Assembly: GCF_003383095.1 (NCBI RefSeq) | Contig: NZ_PSYW01000002.1 | Span: 496,001 to 560,000, forward strand | From: Haloferax sp. Atlit-12N | GTDB lineage: Archaea; Halobacteriota; Halobacteria; Halobacteriales; Haloferacaceae | Direction: 5' to 3' | Length of the DNA: 64,000 bases | Shown: piece after piece, positions 1-7,515 of the stretch | How positions within the stretch are numbered: the stretch's first letter is position 1 | Layout: every line of letters begins with the position of its first letter | Program-made: the position numbers and the translations under genes | The notes under the pieces: generated by a model | Seen by the model: only the letters and a program-made list of their open reading frames with translations | Database searches by the model: none | What the model was told of the DNA's origin: nothing

Positions 1-84
1 AAGACCAGCGCCCGCCGCATCGACCAGGTGTCCGCCGCGCGGAACCCGCGGCTCTCGTGGCAGGCGCTCGGCGACGACGAATAA
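1..84 (+). CDS. C-terminal 27 residues of an unidentified protein (gene begins before the window)
   Basis: Reading frame 1 is open from the first base to a TAA at 82-84 and encodes a tail ending in WQALGDDE. Codon use (GCC, CGC, GAC) matches the neighbours, so it looks like the genuine end of a gene whose body lies before the window. The tail carries no motif that I can assign to a family. Confidence is for the existence of the coding end, not for any function. Confidence 0.6.
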   Translation, partial: KTSARRIDQVSAARNPRLSWQALGDDE

Positions 85-107
85 CGAGAAAACTCCCTTT
101 TTCGCGG

Positions 108-284
108 TTACGCTTCGGCCTTCGCGTACGTCTCGATATCGTCCGTGATGTGGATGTAGCCGTAGTCGCACTCCGTGCAGTGCCACTTCGTCTTCTTTCC
201 GAGGTGGATCTCCATGCTGGCGGCGAGGTAGAACGTGTCGTTGCCGCAGGCCGGGCATTCGCGCTGGATTTCGAGGTCGCTCAT
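108..284 (-). CDS. small CPxCG-related zinc-finger protein (58 aa)
   Basis: The 58-residue protein has two zinc-knuckle pairs: CPACG at residues 11-15 and CTEC at 36-39, followed by DYGY. This is the layout of the small treble-clef or zinc-ribbon proteins common in haloarchaea. I chose the ATG at 284 because the open frame extends much further upstream only as low-complexity sequence without the family pattern, and MSDLEIQ begins directly before the first knuckle. The ligand is probably one zinc ion. The cellular role is unknown; such proteins often act as adaptors or regulators, but nothing here identifies a partner. It ends 23 bases from the stop of the gene entering from the left and is convergent with it. 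Confidence 0.8.
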   Translation of the reverse strand: MSDLEIQRECPACGNDTFYLAASMEIHLGKKTKWHCTECDYGYIHITDDIETYAKAEA

Positions 285-506
285 GGGGTCGAATCCGTGG
301 TAGTCGTTGTTGAAGATATTGGTTCGCGGGCGGGAGCGAGCTGTGATAAACCAATTATGACGATATAAAATCGAGGTTTCGGCGTCAACTTCCGCGTCTG
401 TCCGTTCAAGCGGGCCGCGTCCCGCCCGCCGAACTCCGAGGCCGCAATCGACGGGGCCCTCCGCGTCTGTCAAAGTATTATCACCGCTCGGACACAGTCG
501 TCGACC

Positions 507-848
507 GTGTCCCTCCAAATTACGAAGCGCCCCCGCGTACTGTTGTTTCTCGTCCTCACTATCGTGCTGGGCGGTCTGACCGTCCGGGCCGCCGCTCGCG
601 GCCACGCCGCTGTGCAGGTGTTGCTCCTCGCCTCGGTGACGGGGTACGCGGTGACGGGGCTGTTGTTCCAACGAGTTCCGAACGTCGAGCGCCTCGCCGC
701 GGTCCCGCTCGGCGTCGTGGGCGTCGCCGCCTACGCGGTCGGCGCGCCGACGGACCTCCCGGTACTGTTGGTTCTTCTCGGCGTTGGGGGAGCGGTCGAC
801 CTCTTGTGGGACCCGACCGGGAACGTCCGGGAGAGCCAGTCAGACTGA
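507..848 (+). CDS. small integral membrane protein (113 aa)
   Basis: The protein begins at a GTG (507). It has a short basic N-terminus (KRPR) and about four hydrophobic segments, roughly residues 10-28, 35-53, 63-80 and 83-98, then a polar tail rich in Asp, Glu and Ser. Positive residues before the first helix suggest a cytoplasmic N-terminus. No enzymatic or transport motif is visible, so the function is unknown. It is divergent from the zinc-finger gene at 108-284, with 222 bases between them that must hold both promoters. It is convergent with the HTTM gene that ends at 976, and I see no reason to link it to that cassette. Confidence 0.7.
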   Translation: MSLQITKRPRVLLFLVLTIVLGGLTVRAAARGHAAVQVLLLASVTGYAVTGLLFQRVPNVERLAAVPLGVVGVAAYAVGAPTDLPVLLVLLGVGGAVDLLWDPTGNVRESQSD

Positions 849-975
849 GCGCGGACAAGCCAGCAAACGGCTCGGGTGGGCGTTGAAGCGTCGTTGCGTG
901 GTCGCCGAGAGACGAGGCTTCGGGTGCCCGAGTCCCCTGAACGGCGGGGCCGACCGGCGGCCGACGGGGCCGTCG

Positions 976-1797
976 TCACCAGGGAACCAATCCGCCGAAC
1001 CACTGGTGCACGTAGAGAACAGCCGGGTACGTCGCGGGAAACGCGAGTAGGAACCCGTTCAAGCCCATGAACGCAGCGTTGAAAACGTGGAACAGGACGC
1101 CGAGTGAGAGCAGTCCGACCGACAGTTCAATCGGCCGAAGGAGTACGAGCGGGAAAGCACACTCGAAGGCGATGACGCCCCACGAGCCGGCCTGGGTGAG
1201 CCGAGGATAGCGGTCGAGAAACCGAAACACGCGGCCGTTCCCCCAGTTGTTCGTCGCGAAGACACCGAGCACCGCTGTCCCGTCCCGCCACTCGTCCGAC
1301 ATCGCCTTACTGAGCCCCGCAATCGCGTATGAGAGGACCGCCTGGGCGGCGACGAACGCCATGGCGGCACGGGCAAGAACGCTCCCTTGGGGGGCGAGCG
1401 TGACGAGCAACACCCCGAAGGTAACGATCGTCGCCATCTGGAAATCACCGCTCAGGCCACCCTGACACCGGAAGACGATGCAGACGTCGGTGAAAAGAAC
1501 GACGAGAAGTCCGAGCGGGGACGGCATCCCGAACGCCGCCGTCGCGCCGACCGCAGCGCCAGCTAAGAGCCGGCAGCCGAGTACCCACCGGAACCGGGGA
1601 TACGTTATCAGCGGAACGACCAGCTTCGAGGCCGGCCCGGACTCCGCGAACAAGCGGGAGACGTCCCAATTCAGTACCCCGTCGGGCTCGAATCTGCCGC
1701 GGGTGGCTAACTGCTCTGCCGATTTTAGAACCGTGTGAACGCCGATAAGGAGCGCCATCACGCGCGTGGCTCCGATGAGTGTGAGCGTTGGAATCAT
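976..1797 (-). CDS. HTTM-domain membrane protein, SdpB-like
   Basis: The protein has 273 residues and about seven or eight hydrophobic helices. It carries typical marks of the HTTM (horizontally transferred transmembrane) domain shared by vitamin K-dependent gamma-carboxylase and SdpB. These are a YAIAGLSKAMSDEWRDG stretch near residues 157-173, where family members have a helix ending in a Trp-Arg-Asp-Gly turn, and a late HVFNAAFMGLNGF helix near 239-251. In the Bacillus Sdp system, SdpB works with SdpA to mature the SdpC toxin. Here the gene starts 5 bases after the stop of a DUF5819/SdpA-like gene, so the two are surely cotranscribed. The family call rests on motif and context; the role in peptide maturation is inference. 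The DNA looks less GC-rich than its neighbours. Confidence 0.75.
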   Translation of the reverse strand: MIPTLTLIGATRVMALLIGVHTVLKSAEQLATRGRFEPDGVLNWDVSRLFAESGPASKLVVPLITYPRFRWVLGCRLLAGAAVGATAAFGMPSPLGLLVVLFTDVCIVFRCQGGLSGDFQMATIVTFGVLLVTLAPQGSVLARAAMAFVAAQAVLSYAIAGLSKAMSDEWRDGTAVLGVFATNNWGNGRVFRFLDRYPRLTQAGSWGVIAFECAFPLVLLRPIELSVGLLSLGVLFHVFNAAFMGLNGFLLAFPATYPAVLYVHQWFGGLVPW

Positions 1798-1802
1798 GTT
1801 AA

Positions 1803-2387
1803 TCAGTCATCGAGTGAGTGAAATTCCGAGGCGAATACCAGTTCGTGCCCGTCGGTCGCGCGCGAGTACTGCATAACGGCGAACTGTGTGGACTCCCCGA
1901 GCGGTGAGTGTTCCTGTGCCGTCACGAGCTGCAAGAGCGTGAGGTACATCGTCGAGAACTTCACCTGACCGAGATCGACTCGTCTCGGTTCCGGGGGAGT
2001 TGCCGCTGTCGCCTCCGTTTCGGAATCTGCGCGCTGTTCGTCGTTATCAAAGGCTGACGTGAGACCCTGTGTGAGGTCAAAAAGTGCCTTGCTCCGGTAC
2101 ATCGATGGGTTCCAGACCCACCGGACGATAGCCGGAGGGGCCGACTGACTGAGTTTGTCGACGCTTCGCCAAGCGCTCAGCGACCCGTCGGTTCGACGGT
2201 CGCGGTATAATAAGACGTAGTCGTGTTGCCCCGGATGTGGCGAAAAGAAGTTCCACTTCGGAACTATCGCGTACAACGGACCGAGCCGTTGGGAGAGCGC
2301 GCTTGCGCCAATCCGGGTTGCGTTTCCTACCGTGGCTCCGACCCACGCACCCAGAAACGCGAGAACGACCGACTGAAGCGGCGTCAT
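1803..2387 (-). CDS. DUF5819 / SdpA-like protein with one N-terminal membrane helix
   Basis: The protein has 194 residues. Residues about 5-28 form one hydrophobic helix, followed by the signature PKWNFFSPHPGQHDY near residues 43-57 and LLYRDRRTDGSLSAWRSVD just after. A Trp-x-Phe-Phe-x-Pro-x-Pro motif followed by a strand ending in Asp-Gly is what I know from DUF5819 and SdpA-type proteins, which are usually encoded beside an HTTM protein, as here. After residue about 110 there is a Glu/Thr/Ala-rich linker, then a short amphipathic domain. SdpA acts with SdpB in maturing the SdpC toxin in Bacillus. I infer a similar accessory role. The gene follows the unknown acidic gene at 2439-3155 by 51 bases and precedes the HTTM gene by 5 bases. 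Confidence 0.65.
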   Translation of the reverse strand: MTPLQSVVLAFLGAWVGATVGNATRIGASALSQRLGPLYAIVPKWNFFSPHPGQHDYVLLYRDRRTDGSLSAWRSVDKLSQSAPPAIVRWVWNPSMYRSKALFDLTQGLTSAFDNDEQRADSETEATAATPPEPRRVDLGQVKFSTMYLTLLQLVTAQEHSPLGESTQFAVMQYSRATDGHELVFASEFHSLDD

Positions 2388-2438
2388 CGCGGACCAATTC
2401 GGGAGGTTTGCTGCATGATTGGAGCCAGATGGCGTCGT

Positions 2439-3155
2439 TTAGGCGCCAACCCGCGCCTCGATCAGCTCACTCACCGACTGGCCCGAGTCGGCGTCGGAAC
2501 TGGCACCCGAGGGAGCCTCGAACGCATGGTTAGCTCGTCCGCTGCTCGAGACGGCAACCGCTGCGATGGTGACGGCGACGACGGCCGCCGCGGCGGTGGA
2601 CAGGTCGGATTCCGGGTCGAAGTTGGGGACATCTTCGCCCGCCGGAAGCCGGTCGAGCGCATCCCGTTCCGCCGAGTTGAGGCCCGGCGGCGCGACGATG
2701 ATGTGGAACGTCAGTTCGTCGGCACCTGCAGCCTCGCGGACCCAGAACGACGACGAGTCGATGCGACCTCCATTGAACGGGACGGAGGTGACGGCAATCG
2801 ATGCTTCGGATGGAATCGCCCGGTCGGCGACGATTTCCCGGTCTCCGTAGCCGAGGTCGAAGCTCGAAACGTCACCGCTCACTTCCGAAGCCGGGCGGGG
2901 AGCGACCGACTCGTCGGCGATCTGCTCGGCGATGTGGTCGCGCTCGCTCGCGTCGAACGCCTCGTCTGCGTCGTCGAGGCCGGCGAGCGGACCGTCAGCC
3001 TCTCGGGAACAGATCAGCGTGATGCTCCCGCTTAGTTGCGGCGGCACCACGTCGAGTTCTGACCGCGAGAGAACGGTAACTTCGAGGGAATTGCTCTCGA
3101 TGCTGCTACTACTATTCTCAACGCTTTCACGTTGATTTATGACATTGCCGGACAT
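2439..3155 (-). CDS. unknown acidic protein with C-terminal hydrophobic helix; candidate precursor of an Sdp-like system
   Basis: The protein has 238 residues and I do not recognise its family. The N-terminus is polar (Ser/Asn/Glu) without a signal peptide. The middle is acidic and contains the single cysteine, at residue 49. Near residues 150-170 comes an APPGLNSAERDALDRL segment. Residues about 187-203 are strongly hydrophobic (AAAAVVAVTIAAVAV), followed by a polar 33-residue tail. It is the first gene of the leftward cassette ahead of SdpA-like and SdpB-like genes, which is where a toxin or peptide precursor would be expected. Unlike SdpC it has neither a signal peptide nor a cysteine pair around the hydrophobic part, so it could equally be an immunity, regulatory or scaffold protein. 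The precursor role is inference. Confidence 0.6.
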   Translation of the reverse strand: MSGNVINQRESVENSSSSIESNSLEVTVLSRSELDVVPPQLSGSITLICSREADGPLAGLDDADEAFDASERDHIAEQIADESVAPRPASEVSGDVSSFDLGYGDREIVADRAIPSEASIAVTSVPFNGGRIDSSSFWVREAAGADELTFHIIVAPPGLNSAERDALDRLPAGEDVPNFDPESDLSTAAAAVVAVTIAAVAVSSSGRANHAFEAPSGASSDADSGQSVSELIEARVGA

Positions 3156-3253
3156 GTCATCAGGACAATAATGTTAGATGACAATAAAGATACTCCCGGG
3201 GTAAATCCGAGCGACTGGAGTGCAGCCCCGTTTGAGGAGGCAGTTTAATTATC
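3156..3253. promoter_or_regulatory. shared divergent promoter region of the candidate peptide cassette
   Basis: These 98 bases separate the leftward cassette (start 3155) from the rightward ABC transporter (start 3254). They include AT-rich stretches around 3163-3195 (AATAATG, ACAATAAAG) and 3242-3251 (AGTTTAATTATC) that could serve as TATA elements for the two directions. I cannot place transcription starts. A common intergenic region this short suggests coordinated control of both arms. Confidence 0.4.
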
Positions 3254-4018
3254 GTGATACACGACGAACGAAACGTGCCGCTAGCAATCGAGACCGAGTC
3301 GCTCCGGAAGGAGTACGGCGACACCGTCGCAGTCACAGGGCTCTCGCTCCGAGTGGAGTCGGGGAGCGTCTACGGATTCCTCGGTCCGAACGGTGCGGGG
3401 AAGACGACGACGATGCGCATGCTCACGACGCTGACGGCGCCGACGAGCGGCAGCGCGCGCGTCGCCGGGGCGTCCATCGAAGACAGGGCGTCGGTGACGA
3501 GTCGAATCGGGTTTCTGCCGGACGTTCCGCCGCTGTACGACGAACTCACCGCGCGCGAACAGTTGCGGTACGCGGGCGGCATCCGTGACCTGCCCGCCGA
3601 GACGATTCGCGAACGGGTTTCGGCGCTTCTCGACCGGTTCGACCTGTCCGACGACGCCGACCGCCGCCTCGGAGAGTACTCCCGCGGGATGCGAAAGCGC
3701 GTCGGGCTCATTCAGATACTCTTGCACGACCCCGAGGTTGTGTTTCTCGACGAGCCGACGTCCGGACTGGACCCGCGGTCGGCGCGGACGATGCGCCGCG
3801 TCATCGAAGACCTGGCCGACGATGAGACCACCGTGTTCCTCTCATCGCACCTGCTCACCGTCGTCGAGGCGCTCGCGGACCGCGTCGGCGTCATTCAGGA
3901 CGGACGGCTCGTCACCGAGGGGCCACTGGACGCGGTGAAACGCAAAGCGCAGCGCGACGGGGAGTCGGAAGGGCTCGAAGCCGCCTTCCTAGAGATGACC
4001 GAGGGCCGGAGCGAGTGA
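3254..4018 (+). CDS. ABC transporter ATP-binding protein (DrrA/NatA type export class)
   Basis: The 254-residue protein has a complete nucleotide-binding domain. Walker A is GPNGAGKT (residues 44-51). The ABC signature is a YSRGMRKRVG variant in which the usual LSGGQ is replaced, as is common in the CcmA/NatA class. Walker B is VVFLDEPTSGLDP, and a switch histidine follows in FLSSHLLT. A short C-terminal tail suits the drug, bacteriocin and Na+ export subclass. The annotated GTG at 3254 could be replaced by an in-frame GTG at 3275, which begins closer to the conserved domain. The permease starts 3 bases after the stop. Divergence from the SdpA/SdpB-like genes suggests export of, or immunity to, their product. 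Substrate is unproven. Confidence 0.85.
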   Translation: MIHDERNVPLAIETESLRKEYGDTVAVTGLSLRVESGSVYGFLGPNGAGKTTTMRMLTTLTAPTSGSARVAGASIEDRASVTSRIGFLPDVPPLYDELTAREQLRYAGGIRDLPAETIRERVSALLDRFDLSDDADRRLGEYSRGMRKRVGLIQILLHDPEVVFLDEPTSGLDPRSARTMRRVIEDLADDETTVFLSSHLLTVVEALADRVGVIQDGRLVTEGPLDAVKRKAQRDGESEGLEAAFLEMTEGRSE

Positions 4019-4021
4019 CCG

Positions 4022-5626
4022 ATGGAGACGATGGTTCGACAGGTCGGACACGTCGTTCGTGTCCGCACCCTCCGCGGGGTCAGACGAGCGCGCGACCGCC
4101 CGATGGTGTCTGTGCTCTATCTCGCCGCCGTCTCGTTCGCACTCCTCGCGGTCGTCGGTCGACTCCCGGTCTCCGGCTACGAGGCGGTCTGGAGCGACCC
4201 CGGCGCGTACGCGGCCGGCGTCGCCGTTGGGAATGGGAGAGGGGCTGACGCGCTCGACACCGCGCGCGGGCTGTCGGGGCTGTTGGCAGTCGCGACCTGT
4301 TACGGTGTGCTCGTGAGAACGGCCCAACGAGAGGACGACGAACGGACGGACCACCGGCGCCTCGCGCTCTCCCCGACGGCGTTTTTCACCGCGGAGCTCC
4401 TCGACCAGCTCGCGTTCGCCGGCCGGCTCGTCGGCGTTGTGGGCGTCGCCGGTGGCGTCGCGTTCGCCGCCGGGGCGGCGTCACCGACGACGGCCGTGAC
4501 TACGCTCGTCGCCGTCGCGGCGCTGGTCGCGACGGCCGTCGCAGTGACGTTCCCGGTCGCGCTGGGAGTCCGAGCGGTGTTCCGTCACTATCCGCGAGTG
4601 CGACGGCACCGGCTCCTCTTCGGCGCGGTCTTGGTCTCGGTCATGGGCTTCGCGTTCGTTCGAACCCGGTCGTCCTTCGCGCTCCTGAGCGGGCTCCCGG
4701 TCGGTTGGTACGCCGACCTCGCGCTTGTCGGCGCGGGCGTCGGTGCCTCGGTCGGCCGCGCCGTCGCCGCCCTTCTCGGGACGCCGGTCGCGTGGTGGCT
4801 CGGAATCGCGACGGCCCGCCGGATAACTGACTACCAACGGGCAGACGCTGGAACGGAAGGAGGAACGCGGGGAGACCCGGAAATCGTCACCCGGTTGCGG
4901 GTCGCCGGCGGCCGCCTCGTCGCCCGCGTCGCCTCGCGGCCGACGGCCGCCGTCGCCCGGGTCGTGTGGCTCCGCCTGTGGCGCGAACCGCGCGCACTAC
5001 TGTTCAGCGGAATCGTCGTCGGAGCCACGGCGGGGGTGGGACTCGTGGTCGTCGAGACGCTCCCGACCGCACTTCCGGCGGTCGTCGCGACGTACGTCGC
5101 GGTCGCGACGGGCGCGGGAGTGACGCTCGACCCGCTCGGCACCGAAGGCGCTGCGCTCCCGCTCACCCTTACGGCACCCCACGGGCGCGAACGAGTCGTG
5201 ATGGGATACGCGCTCTCGGCGGCCATTCCGGGGACCGCGCTGTCCGCGGTGGCCGCGCTCGGAATCGCGCTCTCGATTGGCGCTGCCCCGGCGGCCTGTG
5301 TCGGCGCGGCGCTCGTCGGTTCGATACTGGGTGCGACAGCGCCCGTCGTGTCGCTCGCGGCCGGGCTTCGGCTTTCGCCGACGGACGCGGCGACCGGCTC
5401 GCGAGGCGTCGGGCTCCCCCCGCTCGGCGCGCTTTCGGCGTTCTCCGTGGTCGTCGCGCTCGTCGGGATGCCGGCTATCGGCGCGACCGCCGCCATCGAG
5501 ACCGGTTCGATGTCTCTCTCGACGGCCATGACGGTCGCCGTCGCCGCGACCGCACTCCTCGGACTCGGCGTGGGCTGGTACGCGTTCCGGGACGCGGTCG
5601 GGCGACTCGACCGGTACGAACCATGA
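4022..5626 (+). CDS. ABC transporter permease, large hydrophobic subunit
   Basis: The protein has 534 residues with about 12 hydrophobic helices and an arginine-rich start (residues 1-27) that would sit in the cytoplasm. A polar loop around residues 273-300 separates two hydrophobic halves, so it may be a fused pair of six-helix units or an ABC-2 type permease in one chain. It starts 3 bases after the ATPase gene, which fixes it as that ATPase's membrane partner. The sequence is rich in Ala, Val and Gly and shows no substrate motif. The start at 4022 could be moved to the ATG at 4031. Haloarchaeal permeases of this size are often named only as hypothetical proteins next to the ATPase. Confidence 0.75.
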   Translation: METMVRQVGHVVRVRTLRGVRRARDRPMVSVLYLAAVSFALLAVVGRLPVSGYEAVWSDPGAYAAGVAVGNGRGADALDTARGLSGLLAVATCYGVLVRTAQREDDERTDHRRLALSPTAFFTAELLDQLAFAGRLVGVVGVAGGVAFAAGAASPTTAVTTLVAVAALVATAVAVTFPVALGVRAVFRHYPRVRRHRLLFGAVLVSVMGFAFVRTRSSFALLSGLPVGWYADLALVGAGVGASVGRAVAALLGTPVAWWLGIATARRITDYQRADAGTEGGTRGDPEIVTRLRVAGGRLVARVASRPTAAVARVVWLRLWREPRALLFSGIVVGATAGVGLVVVETLPTALPAVVATYVAVATGAGVTLDPLGTEGAALPLTLTAPHGRERVVMGYALSAAIPGTALSAVAALGIALSIGAAPAACVGAALVGSILGATAPVVSLAAGLRLSPTDAATGSRGVGLPPLGALSAFSVVVALVGMPAIGATAAIETGSMSLSTAMTVAVAATALLGLGVGWYAFRDAVGRLDRYEP

Positions 5627-5677
5627 GCCGCCTCGAAACCGCCGAGCCGACGGACAAGGCGAAAAACGCGAGCGACG

Positions 5678-6676
5678 TTACAGGTCGGAAGACTCGATAC
5701 TCCCCAGTTCGGGCGTCGCATCGTCGCCGGCGCGCGCCTGCACCTTGCCGATGGCGACGGCGACGACGTAGATGCCGACCGCGACAAGCACGATGACGCC
5801 GCCCGCGGTCGCCTCGCCGTAGTAGGACGCGCCGATGCCGAGGAGCACGGCGAGTTCCGCGAGGACGACGGAGACCAGAAGCGACTCCGAGAAGCTTCGG
5901 GAGACCTGCGCCGCGCCGGCGACGGGGACGACGAGCATGGCGGCGACGAGGATGACGCCCATAATCTGCATCGCGCCGACGACGACGAGCGCGGTCAGCA
6001 TGACCATCACGCGGTTGTACCACGTGACCGAGATGCCCGAGACGGCGGCGGCCGTCTCGTCGAACGTCACGTAGAGCAGTTGGTTGCGCGTGAGCGCGAC
6101 GGTGCCGACGATGACGGCGAACAGCACGAGCAGGATGGCCGCGTTCTCCGCCGAGACGGTCGAGAGGTTGCCGAAGAGGTACTGGTTGATGCCGACGGCG
6201 AGGCCGCCCGCGTTGAGGCTGATGAGGACGGTCCCCAGCGCGAACCCGGTCGAGAGCACGATTGCCATCGACACGTCGTTGTAGGCGTCGGTCGCCTCGG
6301 AGATGAGTTCGATGAGGAGCGCCGCGATGACGGCGACGACGACGGCGGTCAGGTACGGCGAGACGCCGAGGCTGAACACGCCGTTGAGAAAGAGGCCGAC
6401 GGCGACCCCGGCGAAGGCGGTGTGGGCGAGCGCGTCGCCGATGAGCGCGAGTTGACGGTGGACGAGAAACGTCCCGATGAGTGGGGCCATCACGCCGATA
6501 CAGAGGCCGACGAGGATGGCGCGGTGCATGAACTGGTAGTCGAGGAAGCTGAGGCCAGTCGCGTCGCCGACGACGAAAAGCAGGTCGGACCACAGCGCGA
6601 GGAACCAGTAGAACGGCGCGAGGACGGCGTCTAACGGGCCCGCCTGCAACACGGCGAACAGTTCGACGGCCATCAC
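5678..6676 (-). CDS. znuB: zinc/manganese-type ABC transporter permease (ABC-3 family)
   Basis: The 332-residue membrane protein has eight or nine helices. It contains the ABC-3 family stretch PLIGTFLVHRQLALIGDALAH (near residues 65-85), in which the GDALAHTAFAG part is the typical ATPase-contacting segment. It passes Zn2+, Mn2+ or a similar ion from the binding protein into the cell. The ATG overlaps the TGA of the ATPase gene by four bases, so translation is coupled. The acidic, serine-rich C-terminus after the last helix is a haloarchaeal trait. The family cannot be split into zinc and manganese transporters on sequence alone, so the symbol is provisional. Confidence 0.85.
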   Translation of the reverse strand: MMAVELFAVLQAGPLDAVLAPFYWFLALWSDLLFVVGDATGLSFLDYQFMHRAILVGLCIGVMAPLIGTFLVHRQLALIGDALAHTAFAGVAVGLFLNGVFSLGVSPYLTAVVVAVIAALLIELISEATDAYNDVSMAIVLSTGFALGTVLISLNAGGLAVGINQYLFGNLSTVSAENAAILLVLFAVIVGTVALTRNQLLYVTFDETAAAVSGISVTWYNRVMVMLTALVVVGAMQIMGVILVAAMLVVPVAGAAQVSRSFSESLLVSVVLAELAVLLGIGASYYGEATAGGVIVLVAVGIYVVAVAIGKVQARAGDDATPELGSIESSDL

Positions 6677-7515
6677 GTGCGGCCACCACCCGAACCCCCC
6701 GCGAAGGAGGCCGCTGTGCCGAAGGCCCGCGCGAGCGCGTCGCTCTCGACGAACTCGTCGGTCGGGCCGTCGAAGTAGACCTCGCGGTTGAGACAGACGA
6801 CGCGCCGGGCGTGGTCGGTGACCGCGCCGAGGTCGTGTTCGATGAGGAGAATCGTGATGCCCTCCTCGTTGAGCGCTTCGAGCAGGTCGTAGAAGGCGTC
6901 GACCGACTCGGCGTCGACGCCGACGGTCGGCTCGTCCAAGACGAGCAGGTCGGCCTCGCCGGCGAGCGCGCGGGCGATGAAGGCGCGCTGGCGCTGGCCG
7001 CCCGAGAGCTTCGTCACCCGGCGGTTCGCGAAGTCGGTCATGCCGACCGTGGCGAGCGCCTCGTCGACGATGCGGTGGTCCTCCGCGGAGAGTCGGCCGA
7101 AGCCGACGTGGGGGAACCGACCCATCTTCACGACCTCGCGGACCGTGATGGGCATCTCCTTGGAGGCGCTCGCGTGCTGGGCGACGTAGCCGATGCGCGC
7201 GCCGTCGTCGAAAGCGTGGGAGGGTTCGCCGAACAGCCGCGAGGTCCCCTCGTCAGGTCGGAGCAGGCCGAGGATGAGCTTCATCAGCGTCGACTTCCCC
7301 GACCCGTTCGGCCCGACGATGGCGACGTACTCGCCGGGGTCGATACGGAGCGAGATGTCTTCTACGACGGGCGTCGCGGTGTAGCCGAACTCGACGTCTG
7401 CGAGTTCGACGAGCGGGCCGGACGAGTCGCGGCCGTCGTCGGCGGCGGCGTCGGCGACGTCGCTCTCGGGGGATTCAGTGGACTCAGCGGACTCGCCGTT
7501 ACTGAGGGCGCTCAT
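6673..7515 (-). CDS. znuC: zinc/manganese-type ABC transporter ATP-binding protein
   Basis: The product has 280 residues when read from the ATG at 7515, whose bases overlap the TGA of the binding-protein gene (ATGA). A longer frame exists but would overlap that gene further. After an acidic Glu/Ser-rich leader of about 35 residues it has Walker A GPNGSGKST, a Q-loop near YVAQHASASKEMP, signature LSGGQRQRAF and Walker B LLVLDEPTVGVD, followed by IEHDLGAV with the switch histidine. This is the ZnuC/MntB pattern. It energises uptake by the permease that follows with another ATGA overlap. Regulation is likely by metal at the promoter upstream of the binding protein. Confidence 0.88.
   Translation of the reverse strand: MSALSNGESAESTESPESDVADAAADDGRDSSGPLVELADVEFGYTATPVVEDISLRIDPGEYVAIVGPNGSGKSTLMKLILGLLRPDEGTSRLFGEPSHAFDDGARIGYVAQHASASKEMPITVREVVKMGRFPHVGFGRLSAEDHRIVDEALATVGMTDFANRRVTKLSGGQRQRAFIARALAGEADLLVLDEPTVGVDAESVDAFYDLLEALNEEGITILLIEHDLGAVTDHARRVVCLNREVYFDGPTDEFVESDALARAFGTAASFAGGSGGGRT

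Noticed and set aside
3220..3588. Alternative plus-strand frame overlapping the ABC ATPase start
   Set aside because: It is another frame of the same DNA and is composed of Arg and Asp repeats, while the ATPase frame carries Walker A.
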